Made by a program: the position numbers and the translations under genes. 64,000 nucleotides of DNA, taken from contig QGHH01000001.1 of assembly GCA_003640645.1 (NCBI GenBank), positions 1 to 64,000 of the forward strand, given 5' to 3'. Origin of the DNA: Fredinandcohnia aciditolerans. GTDB lineage: Bacteria; Bacillota; Bacilli; Bacillales; Bacillaceae_L. Below are positions 17,927 through 27,106 of this stretch, piece after piece (within the stretch, counting starts at the first letter, position 1; every line of letters starts with the position of its first letter). The notes beneath the pieces were generated by a model, which did not search any database, had not been told where the DNA came from, and saw only the letters and a list, made by a program, of their open reading frames with translations.

Positions 17927-19594
17927 ATGAAATTTGTAAAGAACGATCAAACAGCTGTTTTCGCCTTAGGTGGACTCGGGGAAATTGGTAAAAACACTTA
18001 TGGCGTACAGTTTCAGGATGAAATTATCCTGATCGATGCTGGGATTAAATTCCCGGAGGACGAGCTGTTAGGAATCGACTATGTTATTCCTGATTACAGC
18101 TATTTAGTCAAGAACGAGGACAAGATTAAAGGTTTATTCATAACGCACGGTCACGAGGATCATATTGGTGGAATCCCGTATTTACTTCGTGAAATCAATG
18201 TACCGATTTATGGAGGTAAGCTTGCGCTAGGTTTAATTCGTAACAAGCTAGAAGAGCACGGACTACTCCGCCAAGCAAAGTTGATTGAAATTAAGGAAGA
18301 TGACATAATAAAATTCCGTAAAACATCAGTAACTTTTTTTAGAACGACGCATAGTATTCCAGATTCATACGGAATTGTAGTAAAAACACCTCCTGGACAA
18401 GTCGTACATACAGGGGATTTCAAATTTGATTTCACACCTGTTGGGGAGCCAGCAAATCTTCAAAAAATGGCGGAAATCGGCAGAGATGGAGTACTATGCC
18501 TGCTCTCAGATAGTACAAATGCGGAAATACCACATTTTACAATGTCTGAAAGACGCGTAGGAGAAAGTATTCAGGATATTTTCCGAACGGTAGATGGCCG
18601 AATCATATTTGCTACTTTTGCATCTAATATTCATCGCCTACAGCAGGTGGTTGAAGCCGCTGTTCAAAACGATCGAAAAATCGCAGTGTTTGGAAGAAGT
18701 ATGGAATCAGCAATCACAATTGGATATGATTTAGGTTATATTCAATGCCCAAAGGATACGTTTATTGATGCTAACCAAATCAATCGCCTCCCAGCAAATA
18801 AGGTTGTTATTCTTTGTACTGGAAGTCAAGGGGAACCAATGGCTGCCCTTTCAAGAATTGCGAATGGTACACACCGACAAATTCAAATCATTCCTGGGGA
18901 TACAGTCGTGTTTTCATCATCACCTATTCCAGGGAATACACTGAGTGTTAGTCGAATCATCAATATGCTTTACCGCGCAGGCGCCGATGTTATTCATGGA
19001 ACATTAAGTAACATCCATACCTCGGGTCATGGAGGCCAAGAGGAGCAAAAATTAATGCTTCGTCTAATGCAACCAAAGTATTTTATGCCAATTCATGGTG
19101 AATACCGGATGCAAAAGATGCACGCGAAATCGGCTGTAGATTGTGGTGTATTTGAAGAAAACTGCTTTATCATGGACAATGGAGAGGTTCTTGCCTTAAG
19201 TGAGAATGAAGCATCTGTTGCTGGAAAAATTCCATCAGGAAATGTGTATATCGATGGTAGCGGTATTGGTGATATCGGGAATATTGTGTTGCGAGATCGT
19301 CGCATCCTTTCCGAAGAAGGTCTTGTGATCGTTGTCGTAAGTATTAATATGAAGGATTTTAAGATTGCTGCAGGACCTGACTTAATTTCTCGTGGATTTG
19401 TGTATATGCGTGAGTCCGGAGATTTAATCAATGATGCACAGAGTCTTATTACGAAACATTTAAATAAAGTAATGGAGCGTCGCACGACCCAATGGTCTGA
19501 AATTAAGAATGAAATCACAGACACGCTTGCACCGTTCCTATATGAAAAGACAAAACGCCGTCCAATGATTTTACCGATCATTATGGAGGTTTAA
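17927..19594 (+). CDS. rnjA: ribonuclease J1
   Basis: A 555-residue metallo-beta-lactamase/beta-CASP nuclease, exactly the B. subtilis RNase J1 length. The zinc motif HGHEDHIGG lies near residues 74-82; beta-CASP features include DSTNAE and the later HTSGHGG and PIHGEYRM motifs. It acts as a 5'-to-3' exonuclease and endonuclease in mRNA decay and rRNA maturation, with RNase J2 and the degradosome. SR1P, encoded at 8.2 kb, promotes the GapA-RNase J1 interaction in B. subtilis. It ends at a strong terminator. Confidence 0.98.
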   Translation: MKFVKNDQTAVFALGGLGEIGKNTYGVQFQDEIILIDAGIKFPEDELLGIDYVIPDYSYLVKNEDKIKGLFITHGHEDHIGGIPYLLREINVPIYGGKLALGLIRNKLEEHGLLRQAKLIEIKEDDIIKFRKTSVTFFRTTHSIPDSYGIVVKTPPGQVVHTGDFKFDFTPVGEPANLQKMAEIGRDGVLCLLSDSTNAEIPHFTMSERRVGESIQDIFRTVDGRIIFATFASNIHRLQQVVEAAVQNDRKIAVFGRSMESAITIGYDLGYIQCPKDTFIDANQINRLPANKVVILCTGSQGEPMAALSRIANGTHRQIQIIPGDTVVFSSSPIPGNTLSVSRIINMLYRAGADVIHGTLSNIHTSGHGGQEEQKLMLRLMQPKYFMPIHGEYRMQKMHAKSAVDCGVFEENCFIMDNGEVLALSENEASVAGKIPSGNVYIDGSGIGDIGNIVLRDRRILSEEGLVIVVVSINMKDFKIAAGPDLISRGFVYMRESGDLINDAQSLITKHLNKVMERRTTQWSEIKNEITDTLAPFLYEKTKRRPMILPIIMEV

Positions 19595-19630
19595 GTTAGT
19601 CCGCTAACCCTTGTAATATTCAATGTCATT

Positions 19631-19660
19631 CCCACTGAGGCTCTCCTCAGTGGGTTTTTA
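19631..19660 (+). terminator. terminator after rnjA
   Basis: CCCACTGAG-gctct-CCTCAGTGGG, a near-perfect stem followed by TTTTTAATTT on the + strand. Between it and ktrC there is a further palindrome, CATGCTTT-TC-AAAGCATG near 19770, without a T-run. Confidence 0.9.
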
Positions 19661-19825
19661 ATTTGATCATTACACAATAAAACCAAGTTTAGATCTCAAT
19701 TTCTTTTTTACTCAAGCTTGTAAGCCTAGAGGCTTCTTGCGGGACATATTTCCATATTTTCATGTTAGCATGCTTTTCAAAGCATGAAAACTAAGCGTTC
19801 TCTAAATTCTTTTTCCATAATAAAA

Positions 19826-19848
19826 ACGCCTCATGCTGAGACGTTTAT
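19826..19848 (-). terminator. terminator overlapping the ktrC stop
   Basis: On the - strand AAACGTCTCA-gca-TGAGGCGTTT, with TTTTTATTA after it. The left arm touches the TAA stop of ktrC. Confidence 0.7.
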
Positions 19849-20510
19849 TCTATGATTAGATTTTTTTCAAAACGGCTAATATCTGTGTCAGCCCCGATTA
19901 TAATTAGGATATCCCCTTTATGTATTTGCTCGGTTGCTGATGGAGATACAATAATGTCTTTTCCTCTTTTCATTGCCACGATGGTTACCCCATACTTCGC
20001 ACGTACATCTAATTCAATTAAAGATTTCCCGTCAATCTTTTTTCCTGCAACAATTTCAATAATACTGTGCTCATCAGAAAGTTCCAGATAATCCAAGACA
20101 TTGTTTGAAATAATATTATGGGCAATTCGTTTTCCCATATCTCGCTCTGGATGTACAATCCGATCCGCTCCAATTTTACTTAAAATTTTCTCATGATAGT
20201 CATTTTGTGCTTTCACCCAAATTTGCTTGACCCCTAATTCCTTTAGAATAATAGTCGTTAATATACTCGCTTTCAGATTGTCCCCGATAGCAACTATAAC
20301 TAAGTCAAAATTTCGAATCCCAATGCTCTTGAGAACTGATTCATCAGTAGAATCGCCAACAACTGCATGAGAGGCTATAGTTGAAAACTCATTCACTTTA
20401 TCTTCATCAAGGTCCATAGCCATGACTTCCATGCCTTCATCACTTAATGCGCGGCATACGCTACCTCCAAAGCGTCCAAGGCCTATTACCGCAAACTCCT
20501 TTTTGTTCAC
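19845..20510 (-). CDS. ktrC: potassium uptake regulatory subunit KtrC
   Basis: A 221-residue cytoplasmic gating subunit: an RCK_N domain with the Rossmann motif IGLGRFGGSV near residues 9-18 and an RCK_C domain from about 135. It forms octameric rings that gate the Ktr membrane pore (KtrD/KtrB) in response to ATP/ADP and c-di-AMP in this family. It lies next to rnjA as B. subtilis ktrC (ykqB) does. The start is GTG with GGGGGAATAGG upstream. The short upstream region shows no room for a c-di-AMP riboswitch. DarB (27.1 kb) is another c-di-AMP effector in this window. Confidence 0.93.
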   Translation of the reverse strand: MNKKEFAVIGLGRFGGSVCRALSDEGMEVMAMDLDEDKVNEFSTIASHAVVGDSTDESVLKSIGIRNFDLVIVAIGDNLKASILTTIILKELGVKQIWVKAQNDYHEKILSKIGADRIVHPERDMGKRIAHNIISNNVLDYLELSDEHSIIEIVAGKKIDGKSLIELDVRAKYGVTIVAMKRGKDIIVSPSATEQIHKGDILIIIGADTDISRFEKNLIIE

Positions 20511-20612
20511 TGCCTATTCCCCCATCAAATTGAGATACTCTAGATTGTATCACAATTAATCTATAATTTGGAAGCATCCCTGTCACCCTTATTTGTAGAG
20601 CACAGTAAAAAC

Positions 20613-20640
20613 AAAAGGACTAGGGTGTCCTAGTCCTTTT
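20613..20640 (-). terminator. terminator after the ABC exporter operon
   Basis: AAAGGACTAGG-gtgt-CCTAGTCCTTT, a perfect 11-bp stem followed on the - strand by TTGTTTTTAC. Confidence 0.9.
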
Positions 20641-20648
20641 AAGTTTAT

Positions 20649-22466
20649 CTAAATTGCCTCAAGCATCTTAAACTGTGCTTTTACCAATCCAAAATATTCG
20701 CCTTGCTGGTTCATTAATTCATGGTGATTTCCTTGTTCGATGATTTCACCATGATCTAATACGAAAATATTATCAGCTTCACGAATAGTCGATAGCCTAT
20801 GGGCAATGATGATTGCTGTACGCCCCTTTAATAATTGCTTTAAAGCCTGTTGTATTTTGACTTCTGTTTCAGTATCAATACTTGCAGTTGCTTCATCTAA
20901 GATTAAGATTTTAGGATCTGCAAGTAGCGCACGAGCGAAAGACAGTAATTGTCGTTCCCCAACTGATAAGATATTCCCTCTTTCCTCAACTTCCGTGTCG
21001 TACCCATTTACAAGTTTCTCAATAAACTGATGGGCACCCACTGCTTGTGCAGCGCCTATTATCTCTTCATCCGTTGCGTCTGGTCTCCCAAACCGGATAT
21101 TGTCTTTTATTGTACCAGAGAAAATAAACGTATCTTGCAGGACTACACTTATTTGAGAACGAACACTCTGGAGAGATAATTCTTTAATATTAATTCCGTC
21201 GATTTTTACTTCCCCAGATGTTACATCATAGAAGCGGCTAATGAGATTAGCGATCGTCGTTTTACCTGAACCAGTATGACCCACGAGGGCGATGGTTTGA
21301 CCTGCGTCTATGGTCAAGGAAATGCCTTTCAAGGCTTTTCGACTTTCATCATATGCGAATTCCACATGGTCGAATTCAATCTTCCCTTTCATATCAGACA
21401 AGTGAATTGGATTTTCTTTTTCACCTACAATTGGTTTTTCATCAATAAATTCGAAAATACGTTCGGAAGAGGCCATCCCGACGAGTAATTGATTATATAC
21501 TTGACCTAAACGTGAAATAGGCTCCCAAAACATTCCTAAATAGAAGGCAAATGAGACAAATACCCCAATTGTTAGTCCGTCAGCTTGGATTAGTGTAGCC
21601 CCAAACCAAATCAAAATTGCAGTTCCAACCGCATTTGTCATTTCAACAAATGGACGGAACATCGCATTTTTCTGGGTAGCATCTCTCCAACTTTCAAAGT
21701 TTTGATTATTAATTCCATCAAAGAACTCAATATTTTCCTTCTCCTGAGTAAATGCTTGTGTCACACGAATCCCTTGAATACTTTCATTCAGATGCGAGTT
21801 TAGCATGGATTGCTTAATTCTTACTGTTTGCCAAGATCTTCTAATCTTTCTTCTTAATTTAGTTGTAATTAAGACCATCAGTGGCAGAATAATTAAGATT
21901 GCCAATGTAAGCTTTGGACTTAAACCAAAAAGAATAAAAATGACCCCAAACAGGAGCACGAAATCCATTAATAGATTAATAACCCCATTCGTGAATAATT
22001 CCTGTAATGAGTTCACATCATTTAGAATTCGAACTAAGATAGAACCTGCTGAACGCTTATCAAAGAATCGATGTGACAGACCTTGAACGTGTGTAAAAAG
22101 ATGCTTTCGTAAATCGTAAATAATATTTTGACCAAGCATATTGGTCCATTTGATACGATAAATGTTCGCAACATAATTAATTGCATATAACCCAGCAATC
22201 GTAGAAACTAAGACCATTAATAAATCTGTATCTTTATTCGCGATCGCATGGTCAATTGTATATTTCCCAATTAGAATAGGTGCGATCAACCGAACAGCGG
22301 TTGTTAATAAAACCATGATTATTGCTAAAGGCAATAAATTTTTTGAATATGGTTTCATATAGCCTAATAATCTGAGCATTTGTTTCCAGTTAAACGGTTT
22401 TTCGATTGCTTGGTCCGTTGAATAATGGAACCGATGTTTTATATCTTGTTTTTCATTTTTTGACAT
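20649..22466 (-). CDS. ABC exporter half-transporter, YfiC-like
   Basis: A 605-residue fused membrane/ATPase half-transporter. Six membrane segments lie in about 30-330, then the nucleotide-binding domain with Walker A GHTGSGKTT, Walker B LILDEATASID (catalytic glutamate present) and H-loop AHRLS. The signature motif is LSVGE rather than LSGGQ. It closely resembles B. subtilis YfiC in length and in the start region (HYSTDQAIEKPFNWKQM). It pairs with the upstream half-transporter, 14 bp away, as a heterodimeric multidrug or lipid exporter; the substrate is unknown. Confidence 0.9.
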   Translation of the reverse strand: MSKNEKQDIKHRFHYSTDQAIEKPFNWKQMLRLLGYMKPYSKNLLPLAIIMVLLTTAVRLIAPILIGKYTIDHAIANKDTDLLMVLVSTIAGLYAINYVANIYRIKWTNMLGQNIIYDLRKHLFTHVQGLSHRFFDKRSAGSILVRILNDVNSLQELFTNGVINLLMDFVLLFGVIFILFGLSPKLTLAILIILPLMVLITTKLRRKIRRSWQTVRIKQSMLNSHLNESIQGIRVTQAFTQEKENIEFFDGINNQNFESWRDATQKNAMFRPFVEMTNAVGTAILIWFGATLIQADGLTIGVFVSFAFYLGMFWEPISRLGQVYNQLLVGMASSERIFEFIDEKPIVGEKENPIHLSDMKGKIEFDHVEFAYDESRKALKGISLTIDAGQTIALVGHTGSGKTTIANLISRFYDVTSGEVKIDGINIKELSLQSVRSQISVVLQDTFIFSGTIKDNIRFGRPDATDEEIIGAAQAVGAHQFIEKLVNGYDTEVEERGNILSVGERQLLSFARALLADPKILILDEATASIDTETEVKIQQALKQLLKGRTAIIIAHRLSTIREADNIFVLDHGEIIEQGNHHELMNQQGEYFGLVKAQFKMLEAI

Positions 22467-22480
22467 TTAATCTCACCTAC

Positions 22481-24235
22481 CTAACCTACTTGTGACTGTA
22501 AGACAACTTTTTGATCCTTATACTGAATATCATATATGCGTTGATATGGTCCTTCATTTTTCAATAATTCCTCGTGTGTTCCACGTTCAACGATGGATCC
22601 ATTATCTAATACCAATATTTCATCAGCATGTTTCAACGAAGAAATTCGATGTGCAATGATAAATGTAGTCCGTCCCTTCATTACTTCCTTTAAGGCTTGT
22701 TGAATTGAAAATTCTGTTTCCATATCTACCGCACTTGTTGCATCATCTAAAATGAGAATACTAGGATCAATACAGATTGACCTTGCTATCGCAATTCGTT
22801 GCTTTTGTCCACCAGATAATCCCATGCCACGTTCACCAAGCATCGTATCATATCCATTAGGAAGCTCCATGATAAACTCGTGTGCTTGGGCTCTTTTTGC
22901 TGCATCAATAATTTCTTCCATCGAAGCATTAGGTTTACCATATGCTATATTCGCACGGATTGTGGAAGAGAATAAGAATGATTCCTGCATAACAAATCCA
23001 ATATTGCTCCTCAAAGTAGCAATCGAATAGTCTGAAACATCTCTGCCATCAATAAAGACTTGGCCTTTTACTGGTTCATAAAATCTTGTCATTAGCTGTG
23101 TAATACTTGTTTTCCCAGATCCTGTTGCCCCAATTAACCCAATAACTTTACCCGGTTCAGCTGTAAATGAAATCGACTGTAATGCAGCCTCATCATCCTC
23201 TGTATACTTTAAGGTAACGTCTTTAAATTCTACATGCCCCTGCAAGTTATCCCTGTTAACAACATCTTTTTGATCAATAATTTTTTCATCTGCTTCAAGG
23301 ATCTCTAGTAAACGTTCGCCAGATGCCTTTGCTTGAGAAAACATATTAATAATAAAACCAAGGTTCATAATTGGGTTGAGCAGGTACCACACTAAACTAA
23401 AAAATGCGACGAGTTCCCCATAAGAGACAGACCCACCAATTACTAGATATCCCCCATAAGATAATAGAGCGACAACACAGACGTTTCCAATAAACTCCAT
23501 AAACGGGAAAAACTTTGCCCAAATCTTTGAGGTAGCCAGTGAAACATCTCGATAATTTTCATTGGAATGGTTGAATTTATTGATTTGAAATTCTTCTCGT
23601 GATAATGACTTTACCGTATTAATCCCGCTGATATTTTCTTGTACATTCGTGTTCAAACGGCCAAATGTTTTTCTAACCTTACGAAATGCTGGGTGGACCC
23701 GCTTATCAAAACGATATACAACAATTGCGAGAAAGGGTAATGCCAAAATTGTTACCAATGTAAGTGAAATGGAATACGAAAACATCACGATTAAACTGAA
23801 AACAATTAAAAGTGTAAAACGAAGTAGTTCGGCAAACCCAAATGAAAGGAAGAATCGAATTCCCTCAACGTCGGCAGTTAATCTTGACATAAGATCTCCA
23901 GTTTTTGCATTATCATAATAACTAAAGGGTAAGCGTTGCAGTTTTTCATATAATGCATTTCTTACCTTATAAACAGCCGTTATACCAAATAAATCCCCTA
24001 AATACTGGTTGAAATATGTGGCTAACCCCTTAATTAACATGATGGCAATAAAACCAAATGCAAGATATGGTACATACTGATAATTTCCTGCCCTGATAAC
24101 CTCGTCTATGGTTATCTGAAGCACGATAGGATAGACAACTGTTATTCCTGTGACAAAAATCATGGCAAATAATGACCAGAAAAAATATTTCCGGTACGGC
24201 CAATAAAACCCCTTTAATTTCCTAAAAGTATCCAT
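22481..24235 (-). CDS. ABC exporter half-transporter, YfiB-like
   Basis: A 584-residue half-transporter with six membrane segments (about 15-300) and an ATPase domain: Walker A GATGSGKTS, signature LSGGQ, Walker B LILDDATSAVD and H-loop AHRIS. The residue after Walker B is Asp instead of the catalytic Glu, so this partner's own ATP site is expected to be the degenerate one, complemented by the LSVGE of the partner: the asymmetry known from BmrCD and TM287/288. It is first in a two-gene operon. Confidence 0.9.
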   Translation of the reverse strand: MDTFRKLKGFYWPYRKYFFWSLFAMIFVTGITVVYPIVLQITIDEVIRAGNYQYVPYLAFGFIAIMLIKGLATYFNQYLGDLFGITAVYKVRNALYEKLQRLPFSYYDNAKTGDLMSRLTADVEGIRFFLSFGFAELLRFTLLIVFSLIVMFSYSISLTLVTILALPFLAIVVYRFDKRVHPAFRKVRKTFGRLNTNVQENISGINTVKSLSREEFQINKFNHSNENYRDVSLATSKIWAKFFPFMEFIGNVCVVALLSYGGYLVIGGSVSYGELVAFFSLVWYLLNPIMNLGFIINMFSQAKASGERLLEILEADEKIIDQKDVVNRDNLQGHVEFKDVTLKYTEDDEAALQSISFTAEPGKVIGLIGATGSGKTSITQLMTRFYEPVKGQVFIDGRDVSDYSIATLRSNIGFVMQESFLFSSTIRANIAYGKPNASMEEIIDAAKRAQAHEFIMELPNGYDTMLGERGMGLSGGQKQRIAIARSICIDPSILILDDATSAVDMETEFSIQQALKEVMKGRTTFIIAHRISSLKHADEILVLDNGSIVERGTHEELLKNEGPYQRIYDIQYKDQKVVLQSQVG

Positions 24236-24371
24236 AAAAATCCCCCCTCGGTGTTTCCATAAAAAACACTTCCATAAAAAACCTAAATTGTACGTAACAT
24301 ATAATATATCGGTTTTCGAAATAAATATCTAGTGCATTTTCAGAAAATGTTAAATATTTTATCTAAAAAAT

Positions 24372-24398
24372 AAGGCTAAGTCAATTTGACCTAGCCTT
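24372..24398 (-). terminator. terminator after ykuV
   Basis: AAGGCTAaGTCA-at-TTGACcTAGCCTT, an 11-of-12 bp stem followed on the - strand by ATTTTTTAG. Confidence 0.85.
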
Positions 24399-24415
24399 GT
24401 GAGCAAACCTCATTA

Positions 24416-24871
24416 TTATTCAGCATTTTGAGTTTCTTCTAATACGCGGTTAACCCGTTTGGTTAACATCTTCATGCCACTACCACCTGCTTGGAAATGA
24501 CGAAGCTTTCCTTCTTTATCAAATACATAATAAGCAGGAACATATTGGTTTTCGAACTTATCATTCAATTTAAGATCACTATCAACAAAGATTGGTTGAG
24601 TGATATTATGGTCCTCGGCAACTTGCTTGATTTCATCTAAATCAAGATCATTTTCTGACCTTGGCATATGAACAGCAATAACATTTAACTTGTCCTGATA
24701 TTGGTCGCGGAATTCATTCACCTGAGGCATTGCTTCCTTACAAAGACCACAGCTGATTGACCAAAAATGAATAAGAGTTGGTTTTTCACCAACAAGGTCA
24801 GCTTTACTAACTTCACCATTTAACCAAGCTTTTTCTCCATCAAGTTCAGGCATTTGATCACGTAATTTCAT
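24416..24871 (-). CDS. ykuV: thioredoxin-like thiol-disulfide protein YkuV
   Basis: A 151-residue cytoplasmic thioredoxin-fold protein (TlpA/ResA type, no signal peptide) with active site CGLC at 41-44 and cis-proline in YVPAYYVF. It matches B. subtilis YkuV closely (MKLR.PMPEL.GEKAWLNGEV start), differing in the dipeptide between the cysteines (HL there, GL here). YkuV is a thiol-disulfide oxidoreductase; next to ykuU it may reduce that peroxiredoxin. It lies 67 bp after ykuU, past a weak hairpin. Confidence 0.93.
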   Translation of the reverse strand: MKLRDQMPELDGEKAWLNGEVSKADLVGEKPTLIHFWSISCGLCKEAMPQVNEFRDQYQDKLNVIAVHMPRSENDLDLDEIKQVAEDHNITQPIFVDSDLKLNDKFENQYVPAYYVFDKEGKLRHFQAGGSGMKMLTKRVNRVLEETQNAE

Positions 24872-24899
24872 CGATTTTACCCTCCGAATTATGGATTAA

Positions 24900-24922
24900 A
24901 GGGCCTAACAAACGTTAGACCC
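24900..24922 (-). terminator. weak hairpin between ykuU and ykuV
   Basis: AGGGTCTAACGTTTGTTAGGCCCT (- strand, 24 nt; stem of nine pairs with one mismatch) is followed only by TTAATCC, so it probably gives partial termination or protects ykuU mRNA, with read-through to ykuV. Confidence 0.5.
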
Positions 24923-24938
24923 TGTTGTTTTTTGTTAA

Positions 24939-25487
24939 TTAGACATTAAGTGTAGCTTGACCAGGTCTCCAGTTAGCAGGGCAAAGGCCACCAGTCTGTA
25001 ATGCTTGAAGAACTCGTAATGTTTCATCAACATCGCGACCAATGTTGTTGTGGTTAACGACAGAATACATCATCTCCCCTTCTGGGCTGATGATGAAAAG
25101 ACCACGTAATGCAATACCTTCTTCTTCAATTAGAACACCGTATTCTTTGGAAATGGCATGGTTAGTGTCTGCAGCTAGTGGATAGTTCAGATCCCCTAAT
25201 CCATTGTCTTTACGGTCAGTGTTAATCCAAGCTAGGTGTGTATGAATTGTATCTGTAGAAGCACCAATAACGATTGCGTCTAGATCTTCAAATTCATCAT
25301 AACGATCAGACATTGCTGTAATTTCTGTAGGACATACGAAAGTGAAATCCATTGGATAGAAAAATAATACTGTCCACTTATCGTTTTTCATGTTCTCTTC
25401 AAGACTAACTTTACCAAATTCTTTATTTGGCATAACAGCGTCCATTTCAAAACGAGGAGCTTGTTTACCTACCATACGTTCTGCCAT
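24939..25487 (-). CDS. ykuU: 2-Cys peroxiredoxin YkuU
   Basis: A 182-residue AhpC/Prx1-type peroxiredoxin reducing peroxides. Peroxidatic Cys52 lies in DFTFVCPTE and resolving Cys169 in GGLCPANW, a typical 2-Cys layout. It is almost identical in the visible stretches to B. subtilis YkuU. A Fur-like box overlaps the upstream promoter region. The TAGGAGGTTTTACAT ribosome site precedes the ATG. ykuV follows as the likely thiol partner. Confidence 0.96.
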   Translation of the reverse strand: MAERMVGKQAPRFEMDAVMPNKEFGKVSLEENMKNDKWTVLFFYPMDFTFVCPTEITAMSDRYDEFEDLDAIVIGASTDTIHTHLAWINTDRKDNGLGDLNYPLAADTNHAISKEYGVLIEEEGIALRGLFIISPEGEMMYSVVNHNNIGRDVDETLRVLQALQTGGLCPANWRPGQATLNV

Positions 25488-25574
25488 ATGTAAAACCTCC
25501 TAATATTTTTCATAAGTAGATTGATAACGCTAACACCAATATTCAAGTATATCCAGCATTATACTGTTTAAACA

Positions 25575-25589
25575 TGGTAATCGCTATCA
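25575..25589 (-). promoter_or_regulatory. Fur-like box upstream of ykuU
   Basis: On the - strand TGATAGCGATTACCA matches the 7-1-7 Fur consensus TGATAATNATTATCA at 11 of 14 defined positions. TATAAT follows 14 bp later, a good -10. PerR is an alternative owner but fits the sequence less well. Confidence 0.35.
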
Positions 25590-25710
25590 ACAATGACTAG
25601 TTTAACAAAGAGGTAGCTGTCGATTCAAGTAAAACGCCGTCGTTTTTTTAAAATTATACAATCTTTACAATTTTATAATATATCGTGGATAAACGATGGA
25701 TTCACAAAAA

Positions 25711-25735
25711 AAGACTAGGTGAAATACCTAGTCTT
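25711..25735 (-). terminator. terminator after ykuS
   Basis: AAGACTAGGT-gaaat-ACCTAGTCTT, a perfect 10-bp stem followed on the - strand by TTTTTG. Confidence 0.9.
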
Positions 25736-25755
25736 GTCTTTTCCTCTATCATTGT

Positions 25756-26004
25756 TTACGCCTGTCCTAAACGACTTTCTACTTGTTGACAAACTTGGTC
25801 AGCAGATAGTCCGTTTGCTTCAATGACTGGCCCTTTCATGACAGTATCAGCCATACCCATTACATTCGAATCTAAACCTGTAACAACACAACAGTCACAG
25901 TTTTGTGCATCACTTTCCTGTTTTAGCTGAACAACTTCATAGCCTTTTTCTTGAAGAGCCTGCTGAACATTTGTTAGAGAACCTTCAACACCAATTTTCG
26001 CCAT
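25756..26004 (-). CDS. ykuS: UPF0180 family protein YkuS
   Basis: An 82-residue small soluble protein starting [20 protein letters not shown], typical of UPF0180 (YkuS). A CDCC cluster ([13 protein letters not shown]) sits at about 50-57. The fold resembles a small Rossmann-like module; the function is unknown. It is single, with GAGGAGGTGG before the ATG and its own terminator. Its place between ykuUV and ccpC resembles the B. subtilis yku region. Confidence 0.92.
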   Translation of the reverse strand: MAKIGVEGSLTNVQQALQEKGYEVVQLKQESDAQNCDCCVVTGLDSNVMGMADTVMKGPVIEANGLSADQVCQQVESRLGQA

Positions 26005-26112
26005 TAATCATCCACCTCCTCATATATGTAATTTGTCACAATCAGACTGTGATTATTCTACACATATTCGTGGAGTGAATTCTGCACCTTATAACGATTC
26101 ATAGAAATCATT

Positions 26113-26991
26113 TTATAAAGAATCTATATTTTCTTTAATCATCTCAACAAATGCTTGGACTTGTTTAAGCTCAAATGCATAATCATAACCGACCAACCAT
26201 GTGTCGCGTTTCATTGGTTCATTATTCTCGTTCATTAAAGGGATTTTATAAATATTTTTCGTTTCATCATCATTTAAAGTGACAGATGGCAAAATCGCAT
26301 AACCAATTCCATTTAAGGTCATTTGCTTACATGTTTCAATTTGGTCAACCACAATGGTACGACGTGGTGTCGATTGAAAGGTTCGATGCCACCATTCCTG
26401 AATTTCTTGATAATAGGTTGAATCACTTTTGAATTGAATAAACGGTCGGTCTGTTTCCCACACCTGTTCGATTTTTTGGATTTCTGTATCAACCATATAC
26501 ATCGTATCGGTTAATAGGTGATGCTTTGCACCCTTCCAATCAGGTTTGCCACGGATAATTCCAATATGTACTGTATCATCATAGAGATTTTTTAATATTT
26601 CACTACTCCAACCGGTAATTAATGAAATTTTAGCATGTGGAAACTTATTTACATATTTTTTTAATACCTTTGGAAGCCAATTCTGTCCGATAATAGACGC
26701 ACATGCAATTTTAAGGGTGCCGTGCACTTCTTGATTGAGTCCTTGTAGCTGCTCACGTATTTTTTCTTCCTTCTCAACAACCTCTTTTGCAAAATCAATT
26801 ATTTTTTCTCCAGCAGGTGTTGGCGTGAGTCCTTTTTGTGAACGTATGAAAATTTTTGTATTCCATGCTTTTTCAATCGATTGTAAGCGCTGGGATAACG
26901 CAGGTTGTGTAACAAATAAACGTTCAGATGCTTTTCGCATATTTAATTCAGATGATAGTACCACTAATAATTGAAATTCGGAAAATTGCAC
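26113..26991 (-). CDS. ccpC: LysR-type regulator CcpC
   Basis: A 292-residue LysR-family regulator: winged helix in 1-60 (ASERLFVTQPALSQRLQSIEKAW) and a periplasmic-binding-protein-like sensor domain. Matches B. subtilis CcpC (YkuM, 293 residues) including IIGQNWLPKVLK and ISLITGWSSE. Known role: represses citB and citZ of the TCA branch and its own gene; citrate is the effector. A perfect ATAA-N7-TTAT CcpC box lies 24 bp upstream of the start, supporting autoregulation. GAGGAAACA precedes the ATG. Confidence 0.93.
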   Translation of the reverse strand: MQFSEFQLLVVLSSELNMRKASERLFVTQPALSQRLQSIEKAWNTKIFIRSQKGLTPTPAGEKIIDFAKEVVEKEEKIREQLQGLNQEVHGTLKIACASIIGQNWLPKVLKKYVNKFPHAKISLITGWSSEILKNLYDDTVHIGIIRGKPDWKGAKHHLLTDTMYMVDTEIQKIEQVWETDRPFIQFKSDSTYYQEIQEWWHRTFQSTPRRTIVVDQIETCKQMTLNGIGYAILPSVTLNDDETKNIYKIPLMNENNEPMKRDTWLVGYDYAFELKQVQAFVEMIKENIDSL

Positions 26992-27014
26992 ATTGTTTCC
27001 TCCTGAACACAGGT

Positions 27015-27029
27015 ATAAGTTTTACTTAT
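27015..27029. promoter_or_regulatory. CcpC operator in the ccpC promoter
   Basis: ATAA-GTTTTAC-TTAT is an exact ATAA-N7-TTAT dyad, the CcpC site known at citB, citZ and ccpC in B. subtilis. It overlaps the likely -10 region (TATACTATAAG on the - strand). Confidence 0.7.
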
Positions 27030-27070
27030 AGTATAAATGATTTATTACAAATAATCATTATACACAGAAA

Positions 27071-27100
27071 AAAACCCTCCATATCAGCATGAAGGATTTA
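27071..27100 (-). terminator. terminator after darB
   Basis: On the - strand AAATCCTTCA...TGGAGGGTTT with a ten-nucleotide loop and a TTTTTTTCTG tail; one mismatch in the stem. Confidence 0.65.
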
Positions 27101-27106
27101 AGTAAC

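Noticed and set aside
19093-19581. 162-residue - strand frame
   Set aside because: Antisense to the conserved C-terminal part of rnjA; no ribosome site.
20511-20612. c-di-AMP (ydaO-type) riboswitch upstream of ktrC
   Set aside because: The upstream space is only about 100 bp before the exporter terminator and lacks the conserved GGGG/ACCAAACC blocks.
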